Assembly: GCA_014529385.2 (NCBI GenBank)
Contig: CM043942.1
Coordinates: 55,244,647-55,308,646 of the forward strand
Direction of reading: 5' to 3'
From: Adiantum capillus-veneris
Taxonomy: Eukaryota > Streptophyta > Polypodiopsida > Polypodiales > Pteridaceae
Length of the DNA: 64,000 nucleotides
The notes under the pieces are model-generated. The model was not told the origin of the DNA and made no database searches. It worked only from the letters and a program-made list of their open reading frames with translations. Position numbers and translations under genes: made by a program. Shown here one piece after another: positions 34,013 through 45,697 of this stretch. Within the stretch, counting starts at the first letter, position 1. Every line of letters begins with the position of its first letter.

Positions 34013-34628
34013 CACGCGCTTGCCTCATGGGCTGTGAATCAAAGAAGGCATTGGGCGAGCAAGATCAAAAAGAACAAAGACCTATAAGTTAAAGACGGCG
34101 TGTGACTTGCTACTCTTAAGCCAATAGAAGGCTTAGCATTTGTTCAACCGGTAGTGACATGAGAGAGAGAGAGAGAGAGGGGGGGGGGGGGGGGGGGGGG
34201 GGGCAAAACCAAAAATAATGGTATGACAATGACTCCATAAACATTTCAATAAAAGAACCACCTGTTTGCTATCTGACAATCTGGCATGAATGGGTCTTCT
34301 CTCTACCCGAATCTTAGTTGATTGCCATGATCACAACTACCTACAATTGTAACCAAGCAATATAAGCATTTCAAACAGTTGAAACGTTGTCCAATCTTTG
34401 ATAAATATGTGGAAACAATGCACCAACATTTTTTGCAGATCTCATATATGCACTTTGATTGAAGATATACCTTGCTACTCAAGAAAAAGGTTTGAAATGG
34501 AGCCCCACTTTGTCATAGGAACAATAAAGACTTCAAAGAAGCTGACATGAAATTCAGAGTGGTGATTATTCCTCACAGAGTTTCAGGTGCCTCCTCCACA
34601 CACTTACTCACACCCGTAGGAAAACTTT
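34013..34628. other. Non-coding, with poly-G
   Basis: No gene seen. It contains (GA)n running into G25 at 34179-34203. It lies just outside the left end of the element A LTR. Confidence 0.5.
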
Positions 34629-35816
34629 TGGTGTAGCATTTAATTGTGTGTAGCAGAAAATAGCATGAACATAGTGAGCATTTCATTAGAATAGATTACT
34701 AATGAGAATAACAAGAGGGCTAGGGTGGAGAGAGCAACAAAAAGCATAACACCTTGTTAGATAGCATGAACAATACTTCAAAAGAGAGAGAAATTAAGCT
34801 AGTGACAACAATTGAGGACCGGATTTACATGGAGCCGGTCCCCCCTCCAAAAGGCTTTGTATTATGGTTTCTCCCATCAAGAGAGACATTTTACAATACA
34901 ATTCTTTGTGTTCCTTCAATACTATCTAGTGCAATGAAGATGGAAACTTCATGCACCAAGCAAAACACTTATCAAACACAACATCAATTCCCTCACGGTC
35001 TCATACCCAAGACCTCACACACCTTCGAAGACGGTGAGAGCTAGCGAGGTATGAGAGTATATTGAGAGGAAGAAGGAGTATTCTTACGAGAAAGATGTAC
35101 ATCTCCTCACATAATCACTCATATTAGCATAGCTTAGCTTAGTAATTAGCATGGTAGACGAGATGAGCATGCATTGAAGCTTGGCTCTTGTTTGGATTTG
35201 CATCACAAAGCCAAGAGTTGTTGATGTTGGCCTCCCTTCTCACAAGCTTGGAGTAGGTGATAAGCTTTCCATTAAAGCTTGAGAAGAGAGAGAGAGAGAG
35301 AGAGAGTCTTCTTTGCTTCACACATGAGATTGTGTGAGTGTGTGTGTGATAATGCCTTGCAAAAATCAGCCCCCTATCTCTCTTGGTCGACCCCCCTTGC
35401 TAATTACTCATGCTAGCATCCTATTGGACCTCCCCAGGCTTAGCCAATGACAATTAAGCAGCATAAGTGATAGCGTTCTGACATGTTTCCCCCTTTTGTG
35501 AGAGCTTTAGGTAATTATTTAATCCAACTAAACTCTCATTGGACCCCTTTGCCTCCTGGCCAATAGGAATCAGGCAAGCCATTGGGCTGTTGAATGCTCA
35601 TTGGACCCCTTGGGAGACTGTCCAATAGTCTTCTAGAGAGCTTAATTCCCATTGGTTATTTTATTAAGTGTTTTTAAATTGATTAAACTAGATTTACTCT
35701 AGCCTAATTCTCATTGGTCCACCTCCAAGGCCATCCAATAGGATTTGAGTACACCTTGTGGGCATCTGGGCTAGGGAGCTGACATGTGTCCCTCATTCCC
35801 TTTGTGTAAAGGGAGC

Positions 35817-35856
<40 letters not shown>

Positions 35857-36234
35857 TCTTCTCTCTCATCCCCTACTTGCAAGGCTCGCCCCCTCCTATG
35901 TAGGGATGGATGAAGACTTTTGGGGCACACACAAAGCATCCAATTTCCCTAATGTTTGACATTTGGACACAACCTTTGGATTTTGGAACCTTAGCATTTT
36001 GGAAGTCTTAATGGGCTGAACCTTAGGGTCTTTTAAGCACATTGTTGCACATAGCTCTTTTGCAGATGGCCCCCCTTTTGGATCCCTATTTTCCCTCGTT
36101 TGGATCCCTACTGTGGCCGGTCTGCTAACTTAACCAATATTCTAGCTTTTTCTCCCTTGGCACTTTCCCATATTAAATGATCAGTTTAACATGAGAAAAT
36201 CATTTAGGAGAATTAGAACTTGATTAGTATGACA
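34629..36234 (-). repeat. 3' LTR of element A
   Basis: Read on the minus strand it begins TGTCATACTAATC immediately after a purine tract and ends in CA at 34629 ('tggtgtagcattt' on plus). Length would be 1606 bp. Its 34629-35110 part recurs inverted at 63379-64000. It contains (CT)/(GA) tracts near 35287 and (TG)n at 35818-35855. The left boundary is inferred from TG/CA and from the repeat edge. Confidence 0.65.
35420..35760. promoter_or_regulatory. Cluster of CCAAT/ATTGG pentamers
   Basis: About ten CCAAT or ATTGG pentamers occur in ~340 bp, mostly as 'ctcattggacc' or 'ccaatag' phrases. CCAAT boxes bind NF-Y in plant promoters. Here they sit in the upstream half of the LTR, where a U3 enhancer would be. 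A regulatory role is inference. Confidence 0.4.
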
Positions 36235-36250
36235 TTACCTCTCTCTTGAA
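36235..36250 (-). other. Polypurine tract of element A
   Basis: Minus-strand 'caagagagaggtaa' directly before the LTR start, preceded by 'gtcgaggatgactatgatttc', a phrase often seen before the 3' LTR in plant chromoviruses. Confidence 0.7.
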
Positions 36251-36588
36251 ATCATAGTCATCCTCGACTATGGTGTAGAGAAGATAAAGCATATTCATGA
36301 GTCATTTTTCTTAGCGGGTAGAGGATCCCTATGTTACCCTACCACATCCTTCGAGAATAGATGACTAGTCCATTTGGCACTTGAGAGCCTAAGCTTCCGC
36401 AAGCATGTCTGCACATTAGTCCTATCAGTCTTCCATAGTAGAGTGACAAGCTCTACTTGGTGTTCGGGAGACGTTGTCTCCACAAACTTGATCTAAGCAT
36501 GCATACTACTTCATTTTTGTGCACAATAAAGAAAAAGAGAGTCTTATAAGACAAAAACTTTGTTCATTTTTAACATTTGTACATTTGC

Positions 36589-37845
36589 TTAATCTTGGGA
36601 AGTATTGTAAGCATTGACAAGGTTTAGGTTATCCTTTAATTGTATGCCTTGCATCCATCTAGCATCTTCAAAAGGATAATTCTTAAACTTAATAAGATAT
36701 CGTCGGATAGTCTTATCGCTTCTTAATACCTTGTCTTCATGTCGGAGAATGGACTCAGGCTGCAGCACCTCTTCTTGGTCCTCGATCTCCGGTGGTTCTT
36801 CAGTAGTTGGTTCTTGAGGTGGCTCTCCTTTGTAAGGCTTTAATAGGCTCACATGGAAATAATTGTGTATGAGACAGTGATTGGGCAACTTGAGTTGATA
36901 GGCCATCTCATTGATTGGCCTAAGAATCTTTTTGCTAGTTTAGCATAGTACTTTTGGTGTCCCATAGGATTCTTGCCCGTCGTGTGCCTTAGTCGAGCCT
37001 TGGGAAATTTTAATAAGACCCAATCATTTTCATTAAAGTCTTGGGCTCTTCTGTGCTTGTCAGCAGCAGCAGCCTTTTGCCTTTGCTGTGAGATAGAGAT
37101 AGCATCCTTAATCTTTTGAAAAGATTCTTGTAGGTCTCGGCTATACTCATCTGTAATGAAGATCTTTCCATGTACCTTAAGTATCAAGGGACTTTTTGAT
37201 CTTCCCTCAATTACCTCAAAAGGTGCTTTTCCAATGGAAGTATGTACAGTGTTATTGTAAGCATACTCCACTAAGGGTAAGTACTTCTCCCATTGGTATC
37301 TTTGATCTACTTCCGTTACATAGGCTTTTAGTAGATCAAGAATTGTTAGGTTAGCTATTTCACTTTGGCCATCCGTTTGTGGATGATAGGCCGAAGAGAA
37401 GTTTAGCCTTGTCCCTAAATTCTCAAAGAGACCCTTCCAAAAATTACTGGTCATTCTAGGATCTCTATTTAACACTATGGACATTGGCAAGCCATGTACT
37501 TGAAAATTTGTGAAATAATGAGAGTTGCCATTTGATGGGCTTTGATAGTCTTTTTGGCATGTATAAAATGAGCTTGTTTACTAAACCTGTCTACTATCGT
37601 CCATATTCCCGTATTTCCATGGATAGACTTAGGCAATCCAAAGATAAAATCCATAGATACGCTCTCCCATGGTGAATTAGGGATGGCAAGGGTTGAAGCA
37701 ATTGAGGTTGCTTCCCTCTATCAAATTTTGTCTTTTAGCATACCAAACATTTAGAAGCATACTCTTGTATGTTTGCTTTCATGGTAGGCCAATAGAAATA
37801 TGTTTCAATTCCTTTTAGGGTAGATTGAATCCCTCTATGTCCCGC
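36589..37845 (-). pseudogene. Element A integrase with chromodomain
   Basis: 37845-37500 reads the integrase zinc finger and early core (GHRGIQSTL, GIWTIVDRFSKQAHF). 36849-37490 reads the later core (RDPRMTSNFWKGLFENLG, YHPQTDGQSEIANLTI), then PLVEYAYNNTVHTSIGKAPF. 36589-36906 reads the C-terminal part ending in a chromodomain (EEVLQPESILRHEDK then YLIKFKNYP..DARWM). The catalytic SDRD reads LNRD, so the second Asp of the triad is changed. The chromodomain places A among chromoviruses. Several frame breaks. Confidence 0.85.
37842..37845. repeat. Target-site duplication of B, left (CCGC)
   Basis: CCGC before the left LTR of B matches 47462-47465 after the right LTR. Only four bases match; gypsy elements usually make five. 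Confidence 0.6.
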
Positions 37846-38016
37846 TATCAAAGAGTTGGCGATCTTGCCAGGAAGGTACCGGGCCTCTAGCTGTGAGGGT
37901 TTGTGGGGAGACTGTGAAGGCTTTCACTTAAGCAAGCTTAGTGTTTGTAGCAAATACATTGTGTGTAGCCATTGGAATCTTACACGCAGACACACACATA
38001 CGCACAGGTGAAACCC

Positions 38017-38229
38017 TCAAAACAAAACAAAGATGAAAACCTCAAGGCTTTGATCATATCTAATCAAAGGTAAGATGAAAGGATTCACTGATGCATTTAT
38101 AGCAGCAAGTCGTTGTGCTCCAAATAGACTACGAATGGTTCTTTGAAACTGTAACTTAGTGCTTACAAAGATGTAGATGTTTTGCCTAGTGATAGGAGTG
38201 AGCCGTGTGTACAAGTCTTCTTGGTTCAT
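38017..38229 (-). CDS. Small LTR ORF, 70 residues (module a)
   Basis: ATG at 38229 (MNQEDLYTRLTPITRQN) to stop at 38017. The C-terminal half has KLQFQRTIRSLFGAQRL, then NPFILPLIRYDQS and IFVLF. It aligns without gaps over the last ~45 residues to the ORFs at 46149-46367 and 61309-61536. The shared pattern is K-x3-Q-x2-I-x2-LFG-x2-RL-x2-I, then P-x-ILPL-x2-Y, then V-x-IF-x-L and an immediate stop. It lies in the R/U5 part of the LTR, downstream of module b. I recognise no domain. A coding role is inferred from shared sequence and stop position, not proven. Confidence 0.55.
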   Translation of the reverse strand: MNQEDLYTRLTPITRQNIYIFVSTKLQFQRTIRSLFGAQRLAAINASVNPFILPLIRYDQSLEVFIFVLF

Positions 38230-38302
38230 AGTAATATTAAGAAAGCAAGGCTCAACCCCTAGAGGAGAATAAATATGTGCACATCGAAATAATTAGAGTA
38301 GT

Positions 38303-38476
38303 CTAGTAGTGGCAGATAAGAGGACGTGGAGAAAGAAGAATTTCTCGCAGTCTTTCCGGCCCAAAGAGTAACACAATTCTCTGTTGGAAGTGGATTTTAT
38401 GGCTAATACAAACATTAATCCTAATATTTTGCACAAAGTGAAAGGGTTGAAAGGTTACACCATTGGGATTATTCAT
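38303..38476 (-). pseudogene. Small LTR ORF module b, frameshifted copy
   Basis: ATG at 38476 (MNNPNGVTFQPFHFV) reads like the intact ORF at 46149-46367 up to LLSPRPLI, then loses frame because this LTR is one base shorter at 38313-38316. It ends after 57 codons. Confidence 0.6.
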
Positions 38477-39573
38477 CTAAGAAAGATTAGAAAGCAATCA
38501 AACAACACAAAGACCCACACAAGCTTAAGCCAAAGAAGTGAAGCACACACCTCAAGACTTTGTGGTCTTGTAGCCAACTTGATGAAGTAGAAGATGAGTA
38601 GTAGTACCCAACACCGTTTGAGAGCCACCAACAATGCCTCCTTATCGATGAAAGAAGGTTTCATAGAGTGTATGAGTACTACAAGTGAGGAAATAGAAGG
38701 ATTGAGGCATGAAGTAGCAAGCTAAAGATGTGTTGGGCTGAAATTGAGAGAAAGTTTCACTCAAGGAGATGGCTAGGATGTTGGGTAATGGCTTGATACA
38801 GTGGCTTGATTGTGAGGATTGCTTGAGCACTTGATTGCCTGATGGTTTTCTTGATGCTCAAGAGAGGGACAAGAGGCTCTATTTATAGGTGAATTTTCCC
38901 CTTGAAGAACATATTTTCTTAGAAATATCCAAGGGATTTGTGTGACAAGTATCTATCTTTTCAAAATATCTTGAAATTATCTTCAAAGTTTCTAGATCTT
39001 TCTCTTCAAGAAATATCTAGAGGTTCTTCTAGATCTTTCTCCAAATATCTTCTCCTTGCCGCCACATGTCAAGGGTTAAGCCTCTAAGAGTTGTTGAGCT
39101 ATGGTGGGAACATGTGCATACAGTATCTTCTTAAATAATTGAGAGAGAGCTTTGCATACATCATGGATGACATCAAACAAACTCGTAACCACTTTTCTAA
39201 GGGATTTTTCTAGGTCCATAGTCACTCCAAAGTGTACCTACTATGTGTAGAATGACACCTCATGGGGTATACTATGACTAAGGCCACTTTTGGCCATGCT
39301 ACACATGGCATATGCCACCTAGGATGCCTAGTAGATAGGAGGTATGTTTTATAGGCTTATTTCATCATGGCTCCAAGAAGAGGTTCACAAAGAAGCCCAG
39401 AATTATAGGACAAAGCCCATTCCCAACAAGAGTGACACATCAGACTTCGACTAGCTTTTTCCATGCTAAATAGAAAATGCATATACTTATGCACACTTAA
39501 GGCATACACATAAAATCCATAATATTGTAGGGCTTAGCTTCCGTTCCCACTATGCACGTGCCACAACACGACA

Positions 39574-39992
39574 TCCACCCCCTCTAAACCTGCACATCCT
39601 CCGGTATGTGCCACAGTCAATATTTGCAAGTTTGACTCTCTTGGAGTTTCTTTTTCATCATCTTCACTGGGTGATTCCAAAACTTCATTCTCACTTACTT
39701 CATCAGCCGGATGACTATCCTCTCTTCTTTTGAATACCTTGATTCTCTTTCCTGCAATGGGTATCTTTATCTCTGTTCCATCCAATTCAGCCAAGGTGTA
39801 AGTGGCATTGTCATGTACATACTTGACTATATACGGTCCAAACCATCTTTTTGAAACCTTTTGCATGACAGTATGTTGGTTATCAAGACTATTGTCATAC
39901 ACTAAAACCCAATCTCCTTGCTTAATTACCTTCCTTCTTAGACTGTGTCGTCTATCAAAGTAGTCCTTTCTTTTCAACCTGGCATTCTTCAA
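39574..39992 (-). pseudogene. Element B integrase C-terminal region
   Basis: 39534-39992 reads RLKRKDYFDRRHSLRRKVIK, then GDWVLVYDNS, RWFGPYIVKYVHDNATYTL and AGKRIKVFKRRED: the integrase C-terminal domain (GPF/Y module) followed by an acidic tail. The frame runs on into the LTR. It is one frame away from the core at 40035-40745. Confidence 0.8.
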
Positions 39993-40034
39993 TCTTTCTT
40001 TTGCAACCTCAATATCTTCAGGCCTTCTTTCTAG

Positions 40035-40981
40035 CTATCTTATACGTAAGGCAAGGAGATCTTCTCTGCTAAGCCCATCTTGCCAAGGTAGCACATTCCA
40101 TGTGGGAATGGTCTCTTCAATGGGCATTACAGTCTTTTGACCATACATCAATTCTACAGGCATGTAGCTAGTTACTGAGCTGTGTGTCGTGTGATCAATC
40201 CATAGAGCATATGGCAATAGTTTTGGCCACTCACTAATTCTCCCTTCACAACCTTTAGCCAAGGCTTTGATGATTGGCGGATGCCCTCTTTCACTTTTCC
40301 CGTTGACTTCCGGATTGTGAGCGGTGGTAAGGGAAAGCTTGATTCATATCCGAGAAAATAATTCCCGTGCTTCCTCAACATCCAGCTCTCCTCTGTCTCC
40401 AGTTATCTTTCCCACACAACGATAGCGGCATATTACATCCTCAAGGAGAAATTTACATACTGCCTCTATATTCTTTGTCCTTAAAGCTCGCCCTTCAACC
40501 TGATTAGTCAAGTCTTCTCTTGCAAGAACCAAGCACCTCATTTGCCAGACTCCTATAGGCATGGTGACTAGATCCACAACCCATTTGTAATGCATGGCTA
40601 GTGGATAAGTAGGATGCAACCTATCATGATGTCGCACATTTGAATACATTTGACATGTTACACATGATTCCACAAAGAGGGATACATCCTTGTACATACC
40701 TTTCCACCAATATCTTTCCTTTAGCTTTGAAAAGGTTGCCCGCACACCACGGTGTCCAGCCCATAGGTTCTCATGAAACTCCTACATGAGCTTTACTTGA
40801 CTCTGTTTGTTACATACTACCCTTTGTGGTATAGCACCCCTCTATTTTGGATGTTTCCATAAGTAACCATCCTGCAGAAAGTACCCATATGCTTTTCTGT
40901 GTATCCTCTTAAACTCATGCTCAAACCAATCACCCTGTTTTGTTAAAGTACTCAAATAATGACCATAAGCAATCAATCTCC
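40035..40981 (-). pseudogene. Element B integrase zinc finger and core
   Basis: 40344-40745 reads KLKERYWWKGMYKDV and ESCVTCQMY (zinc-finger Cys pair), then WVVDLVTMPIGVW (first Asp) and KITGDRGELDVEEARE (second Asp). A TGA near 40344 interrupts. 40035-40330 continues LTTAHNPEVNGKSERGHPP (catalytic Glu) and ALWIDHTTHSSVTSYMPVEL. All three catalytic acids remain, but the frame is broken. Confidence 0.85.
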
Positions 40982-41056
40982 TTCATACCCTTCTTCTAAA
41001 AACAACTCAAGTGCACTAGGTGTGCCAACATCATTATGCTCAACATGATTAATGGA

Positions 41057-41890
41057 TTAGAACCTTGTGCCTACATCTTCACTATCATCTACCATGTCTT
41101 TCTCATCCTCATACCTTGCCCTTGATAGCATATCTGCTACGGGATTGTCTTTTCTTGTAATATGCGTGAACTCAGGATTCAAGGACTTAATGTAGGCAAT
41201 CCATCTTAGCATGGCAATGTCTCGTGTTGAGCAGCTTGTAATCATTCCAAGGAGTGGCAAAAAATCTGTTTCCACAACCACATATGCTCCAATCAAGTAC
41301 TCCTTTTCACACTTTAGTGTTGTGACCATGCCCCACAACTCCCATTTTACCTGTGGGTAGTTCCTTTGTTGAGTACTTAGAACCTTGGCTCCAAACCTTG
41401 CCACATACCTATGTCCCTCTTCGTCATCCTGCCCTATTGCCCATCCAATTCCTATCGGACTCGTATCCACTGTCACTATTACGCGGCTTTCCACACTCAT
41501 AGTTTACCTTTCTTAAAGTCGGTGCTTGTTGTAGCAAATCCTTTAGCTTTCTTATAGCCCTTGCTTGTGCGTCTCCCCAATGAAACTTTTGATTTTTCCT
41601 TAACAACTGGTACAAAGGATCTGCTACATGTGCATAATGTGGAATCCATATAACATAAAACACATATGCACCAAAAATCTACAAACTTCACTCACAGATA
41701 TGCATACCTCCTTCATCTTCTGGATTGCATCAATTTTTGCTGGACAAGGTCGTCTCCCATTGGGACCACACATGTGCCCAACAATAAACACCTCCTTCAC
41801 TCCAAACATAGACTTTTGTCCTGAGAGGGTAAGGTTCACCTCTTCCGATCTGGATAGGATCTTGTCACAATCATCTATGTGTTGTGCCAC
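41057..41890 (-). pseudogene. Element B reverse transcriptase end and RNase H
   Basis: 41624-41890 reads FGVKEVFIVGHMCGPNGRRP (reverse transcriptase thumb/connection) and 41424-41663 reads ADPLYQLLRKNQKFHWGD. 41057-41500 is an RNase H with all four acids in place: VTVDTSP, VKWELWG, VETDFLPL and NPVADMLSRA. The three pieces are in different frames. Confidence 0.85.
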
Positions 41891-41899
41891 AAAGTTGCA

Positions 41900-43008
41900 T
41901 CACCCCTTGGAATCCAAAGCTTCATCTTTATTACTTACTTCACATACTTTGATAGGAACATCATCAAGAAAGGGCATAGTTACTTGGGGAATAAAGTCAC
42001 GTAAGACCTTATTCATACCATTCATCATATGTGCAACCAAATTGGTTGCTCCTTGTGGTAAGGTACACATCCTTACCAAACCCAAGCGTGTCCTCATGGT
42101 AGTCAAATCCCTGCTTTCCATTGCTAGTTGGAATTGATCATACCCTGAGTACAAATCTCCCATAGAATATATTGCCCTTCCTGCAAATGCTTTTGCAAAC
42201 TCATCCACAATTGGCCTTGTACCCATATTCTTGATTGTGACTTTGTTGACCGGCTGCATATCTTGGATGAAGCGCAAAGCTCCATTCTTCTTTGGTACTG
42301 TGAACCACCGGTTTGAGTATGGAGCACATGAAGGCTCCAAAATACCCATCTTGATCTTCTCATTTAGCAGCTCAATTAACTTTGGTAAGTGAGCCTTTGG
42401 AACTGATATTGGCCGTAAGTTCCAAGGTACATGAGGGATGGTAAAGATCACCATAGGAGAAACAATGGGAGGATCTACACATCCTATCTCATGTGGCTCA
42501 AATGCAAATGCTTTTCCATGTTTAGAGAGCATCTCTTCAAAACATTCCCTTTCAACCTGTGTCAAGGAGTCTCATTCCCAATCTTCAATTGCTTTAGAGA
42601 CTCCTTTGTAAACCTATGTCCAATCCCTTTTGGATCTCTGAGACTAGGTTGCAAAGAAGCCTGTTCTAGCTTTTTCTTGCATTCCTTTGGCAAAGGAAGT
42701 GCCACTTGTTTTACCTTCTTTGCCATAGTCTTGTACTTGGTGTCCACCTTTACTTCATGTTTTTGCTTCCTATCCTCCTGTTCCTTTTGAAATGCCTCAA
42801 CCACATTGTACATTTCAAGTGAGCACACTTTCACTATCTCATTTTGGTCATGCGAAGGATAATCTACTATAGACTGCAGATCCTGTAATGTGTCCACGAA
42901 AGAAAACTCCTCAAACACACCTATTATGTTTTCATTGTTTCCTAGCAAACCATGTTCTTTCCACTCCTTTCGTAGACTATGTACATGTTTGCAGGAACCT
43001 CGACTCAA
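41900..43008 (-). pseudogene. Element B linker and reverse transcriptase core
   Basis: 42562-43008 is a linker (FEEFSFVDTLQDLQSIVDY, VDTKYKTMAKKVKQ) with a match in G. 41900-42565 is reverse transcriptase: VPKAHLPKLIELLNEKI, FTVPKKNGALRFIQDM, IYSMGDLYSGYDQF (motif A Asp), LPQGATNLVAHMMNG and MPFLDDVPIK (catalytic FLDD). Catalytic residues are intact. The frame changes at 42562 and after 41900. Confidence 0.88.
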
Positions 43009-43121
43009 GTTCTCACATTTTAGAAAAGAGACATATCCATATTCTGTTAGACCTGCAAAACCTGTACAGAAAACCTCCCTATGTGAGAACCTTTCCCTTT
43101 TTGTACCATCATAATCCCGCT

Positions 43122-43685
43122 CTACAATGGTACCTGGCCAAAACCCATTCTCTCTTGATGATCATAAAACTCTTTACTCAATCTGGGCAATGGGCGCTCT
43201 CGGAGACTGTCACAATTTCTTTCATGATGCACACAAACAGTGAGAAATTGAACAGCATGTTTTTCATCTTTACTTCTTATCCTAGCATAAGTAGAACCAT
43301 CATCCATTAGCTTTGTTTCCATTCTAATCCCTACAATGTAGGGTTGTCCAAGGATGAGATCATAAGAAGATGTGTCATGTACAAAGAAATTATGCTCTTC
43401 CTTTACATCTCCAATAGTCACTTTCACACTAGGACAAGCTGCATTTAAGTCACCTGATGAATTATTTTCTACCTTAACCATCCAACCATGATTTGTGTCC
43501 ATTGGTAATTTGCACTTGTTGAATAAGCTCTTTGACATTATGTTTATTTCTGAGCCATGGTCAATCAAGGCAACAAATGTCTCTGGTAGATCACTCACCT
43601 TGACCATTGTCTCTATCGTAGCTCCTTGCCCAATGATTCTTGGAAAAGTGACTTCTTGGAATGGCTTCGTACTCCTCATCTTCAT
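43122..43685 (-). pseudogene. Element B aspartic protease
   Basis: Open for 187 codons. It reads ATIETMVKVSDLPETFVALI, then DHGSEINIMSKSLFN (catalytic Asp in a D-H-G setting) and YDLILGQPYIVGIRM, the end motif of gypsy proteases. It is separated by frame from the gag tail at 43591-44052, with which it overlaps by ~95 bp. Confidence 0.82.
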
Positions 43686-44533
43686 TTGAAAACTGTACTT
43701 GCTTTGTTCTTCCAGAAGAATGGTAGCACCCTACCACATCCTCATCATGGTCTCTGTCTTCCACTTGTATTACATGTGTCTTTAAGCTTTCTCCTTCAGA
43801 TTGCGGGAAAATGGTGTCAACAAGAGTTTTCCTCTTCCTCTTGATGATATCAATGATCTCCTTGTGAAAATTGCGCTTGGCTATGACAAGGACCTCCCCC
43901 AAGGTAAACTCTATTTTGCTATTCAAAATTCTTTCTTCTAGAACTTTCTTTAAGTCTGTCGCAGCCTCAATATCAGACGGTAACTTATAAGTTGGAGTTT
44001 TAGGCTTACCTTTTGATGACTCCTTTTTCCTCCCAGTTGTACTTTCTTCCATAGTCGCTTCAGTTGGGGGTGCTTCCTGTGTCGGAGGCGCTCGAGGAGG
44101 TATTGTGTCGCTTCTTTTAGTAATTATTTTTTATGGTCCTTCGTCACCACTCTCTCGCCTGCGCTTTTCTTCCACAAACACTTCGTTGTTTTGGCATTTT
44201 GCAATATAGGATGCACTGACAAGGAGTCCATAGGGTCATTCCATCTTGTTTCTAGACAAATACAGTCACCTGCTTCATGCAGGACTTCTCTTGTAAGTTT
44301 CCCTTTCCTTTCTACAACTTACCAATTTCTTCAAAACTCCTCAATGGTTCAATCTTGACTGTGTAAGTAGATGCCTCAGATGCAGAGATGGCATGGGTAG
44401 TGGCCATATCCTCTACCAAACTCTGCATTCCTCCTTTCCCAAAGTTAGCCCTTAAGGGTAAACCTGTCTCCCTTAAGTGAATCTTCCCATCGTTGAAGGA
44501 GACAAGATCTTTTCTCAAAGATTCACTGAACAT
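43591..44533 (-). pseudogene. Element B gag C-terminal tail
   Basis: 44312-44533 (MFSESLRKDLVSFNDGKIHL, LRANFGKGGMQSLVEDMATT) directly continues gag after the zinc knuckle but in another frame. 43591-44052 (YKLPSDIEAATDLKKVLEER, EVLVIAKRNFHKEIIDIIKR) follows. No enzyme motif. The gap between them holds stops. Confidence 0.7.
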
Positions 44534-45459
44534 TCTCTCCTAGCATGCTCTGTGCTGTCACACCATATGCATCTATGAACAAAACCTTCTTTAGGTTGTT
44601 GTTTTTGCCTTGAAGATGGTGCCAATGGTTGCCCTTTATCTTCAAGCTTTGTGAGTTTTACTTTTAAATCCCTCATACCTTTCACAAGCTCATCTATTAC
44701 AACGTCATCAACTTTTGGAATTATAAAGGAACAAGGCTTTACCATCTTTTCAGAAGCTGTGGAGGTAGATGGTGCACTACCAACAACCATCTTATCCCGT
44801 CTCCTTTGGTGCTTGGCAAGTAATAAAACATCAGCTTCAACTTCGTTCCAATCTGTCTTCAGTCTCTGCTCAACATCTTTGTCCTCAAGAAGTAGCTTCA
44901 ATTGCTCCTTGAGCTCCTTTCCTGTTGCTTGTAAGAAGAGATCTGTCTTTTCTAAGTCGAGTGTGGCCTTCTCTGTCCTTGTGAGTTGAGCATATCGTCG
45001 CTCAAACTCCCTGAGTAGCTCTATTGGAGAGAACCCCTCCTTCGGCTTGGCTACCCACTCCAGGAAATTTCTCTTTGTTACTCTCTCAGAGTCCTCCATG
45101 AAATACTCCTCCTTCATCGCTAGCTTGAACTCCTCCCAATTTCTTCCATGCTCATTCTTGATTCCTCTCACATGCTCCCTAATCTCGGGATTCACAACAA
45201 GGTCAAAGCTTTGGAGCATCTCATCTTCTGGCACACGATGCAACTCCATCCCCTTTACATAGCCACGAAGATACTTTGTCACATCTTTCCCATTGAATTG
45301 ATCCATTTTGTGCACCACTGCTTGAATAGCTTTGGTTGCTGACACTTCTCGTCTTTCTGTAGCATGTTGTTGTTGCATAAACAAGGCAAATTCTTGAAAC
45401 ATTTGCATTGTAGTGGGATCAAAAGGCATACCTTGCTGCTGCGGATGATGATCACCCAT
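44515..45459 (-). CDS. gag: Element B gag with zinc knuckle
   Basis: ATG at 45459, 314 residues. The N-terminal region is Gln- and Met-rich (MGDHHPQQQGMPFDPTTMQM). A capsid-like region follows (KMDQFNGKDVTKYLRGYVKG, EEFKLAMKEEYF, PIELLREFERRYAQL). It ends in an intact CCHC knuckle (CIWCDSTEHARREC). The stop comes just after the knuckle, while related text continues in another frame, so a frameshift has probably removed the tail. It lies 45 bp inside the primer-binding site. Confidence 0.88.
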   Translation of the reverse strand: MGDHHPQQQGMPFDPTTMQMFQEFALFMQQQHATERREVSATKAIQAVVHKMDQFNGKDVTKYLRGYVKGMELHRVPEDEMLQSFDLVVNPEIREHVRGIKNEHGRNWEEFKLAMKEEYFMEDSERVTKRNFLEWVAKPKEGFSPIELLREFERRYAQLTRTEKATLDLEKTDLFLQATGKELKEQLKLLLEDKDVEQRLKTDWNEVEADVLLLAKHQRRRDKMVVGSAPSTSTASEKMVKPCSFIIPKVDDVVIDELVKGMRDLKVKLTKLEDKGQPLAPSSRQKQQPKEGFVHRCIWCDSTEHARRECSVNL

Positions 45460-45503
45460 GGTTGAAGTAGCTTGCAGATCCCCATTAACTCACCCTGACA
45501 AAC

Positions 45504-45521
45504 TTCACGTCGGGTTCACCA
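45504..45521 (-). other. Element B primer-binding site
   Basis: Minus-strand TGGTGAACCCGACGTGAA begins seven bases after the 5' LTR end. It has the TGG start expected from a tRNA CCA end; the tRNA was not identified. Confidence 0.65.
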
Positions 45522-45697
45522 AAAAGTGTGTCAAAGAGTTGGCGGTCTTGCCAGAAGGCGCCGACCTCTAGCTATGAGGGTTTGTGGGGAGACTGTGAAG
45601 GCTTTCACTTAAGCAAGCTTAGTGTTTATAGCAAATACATTGTGTGTAGCCATTGGAATCTTACACGCAAACACACACATATGCACACGTGAAACCC

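Larger units (their letters stand above)
37846..39573 (-). repeat. Element B 3' LTR
   Basis: 1728 bp. On plus it begins TATCAAAGAG (the other copy has TGTCAAAGAG) and ends CACGACA. It carries a minus-strand TATA box (CTATAAATAG, 38877-38889), an intact small ORF (38017-38229) and a frameshifted one (38303-38476). It keeps the empty site of the MITE at 38155-38162. Confidence 0.92.

Noticed and set aside
41628-42137. 169-residue plus-strand frame opposite the B reverse transcriptase
   Set aside because: Antisense shadow of a real coding strand with clear reverse transcriptase motifs.
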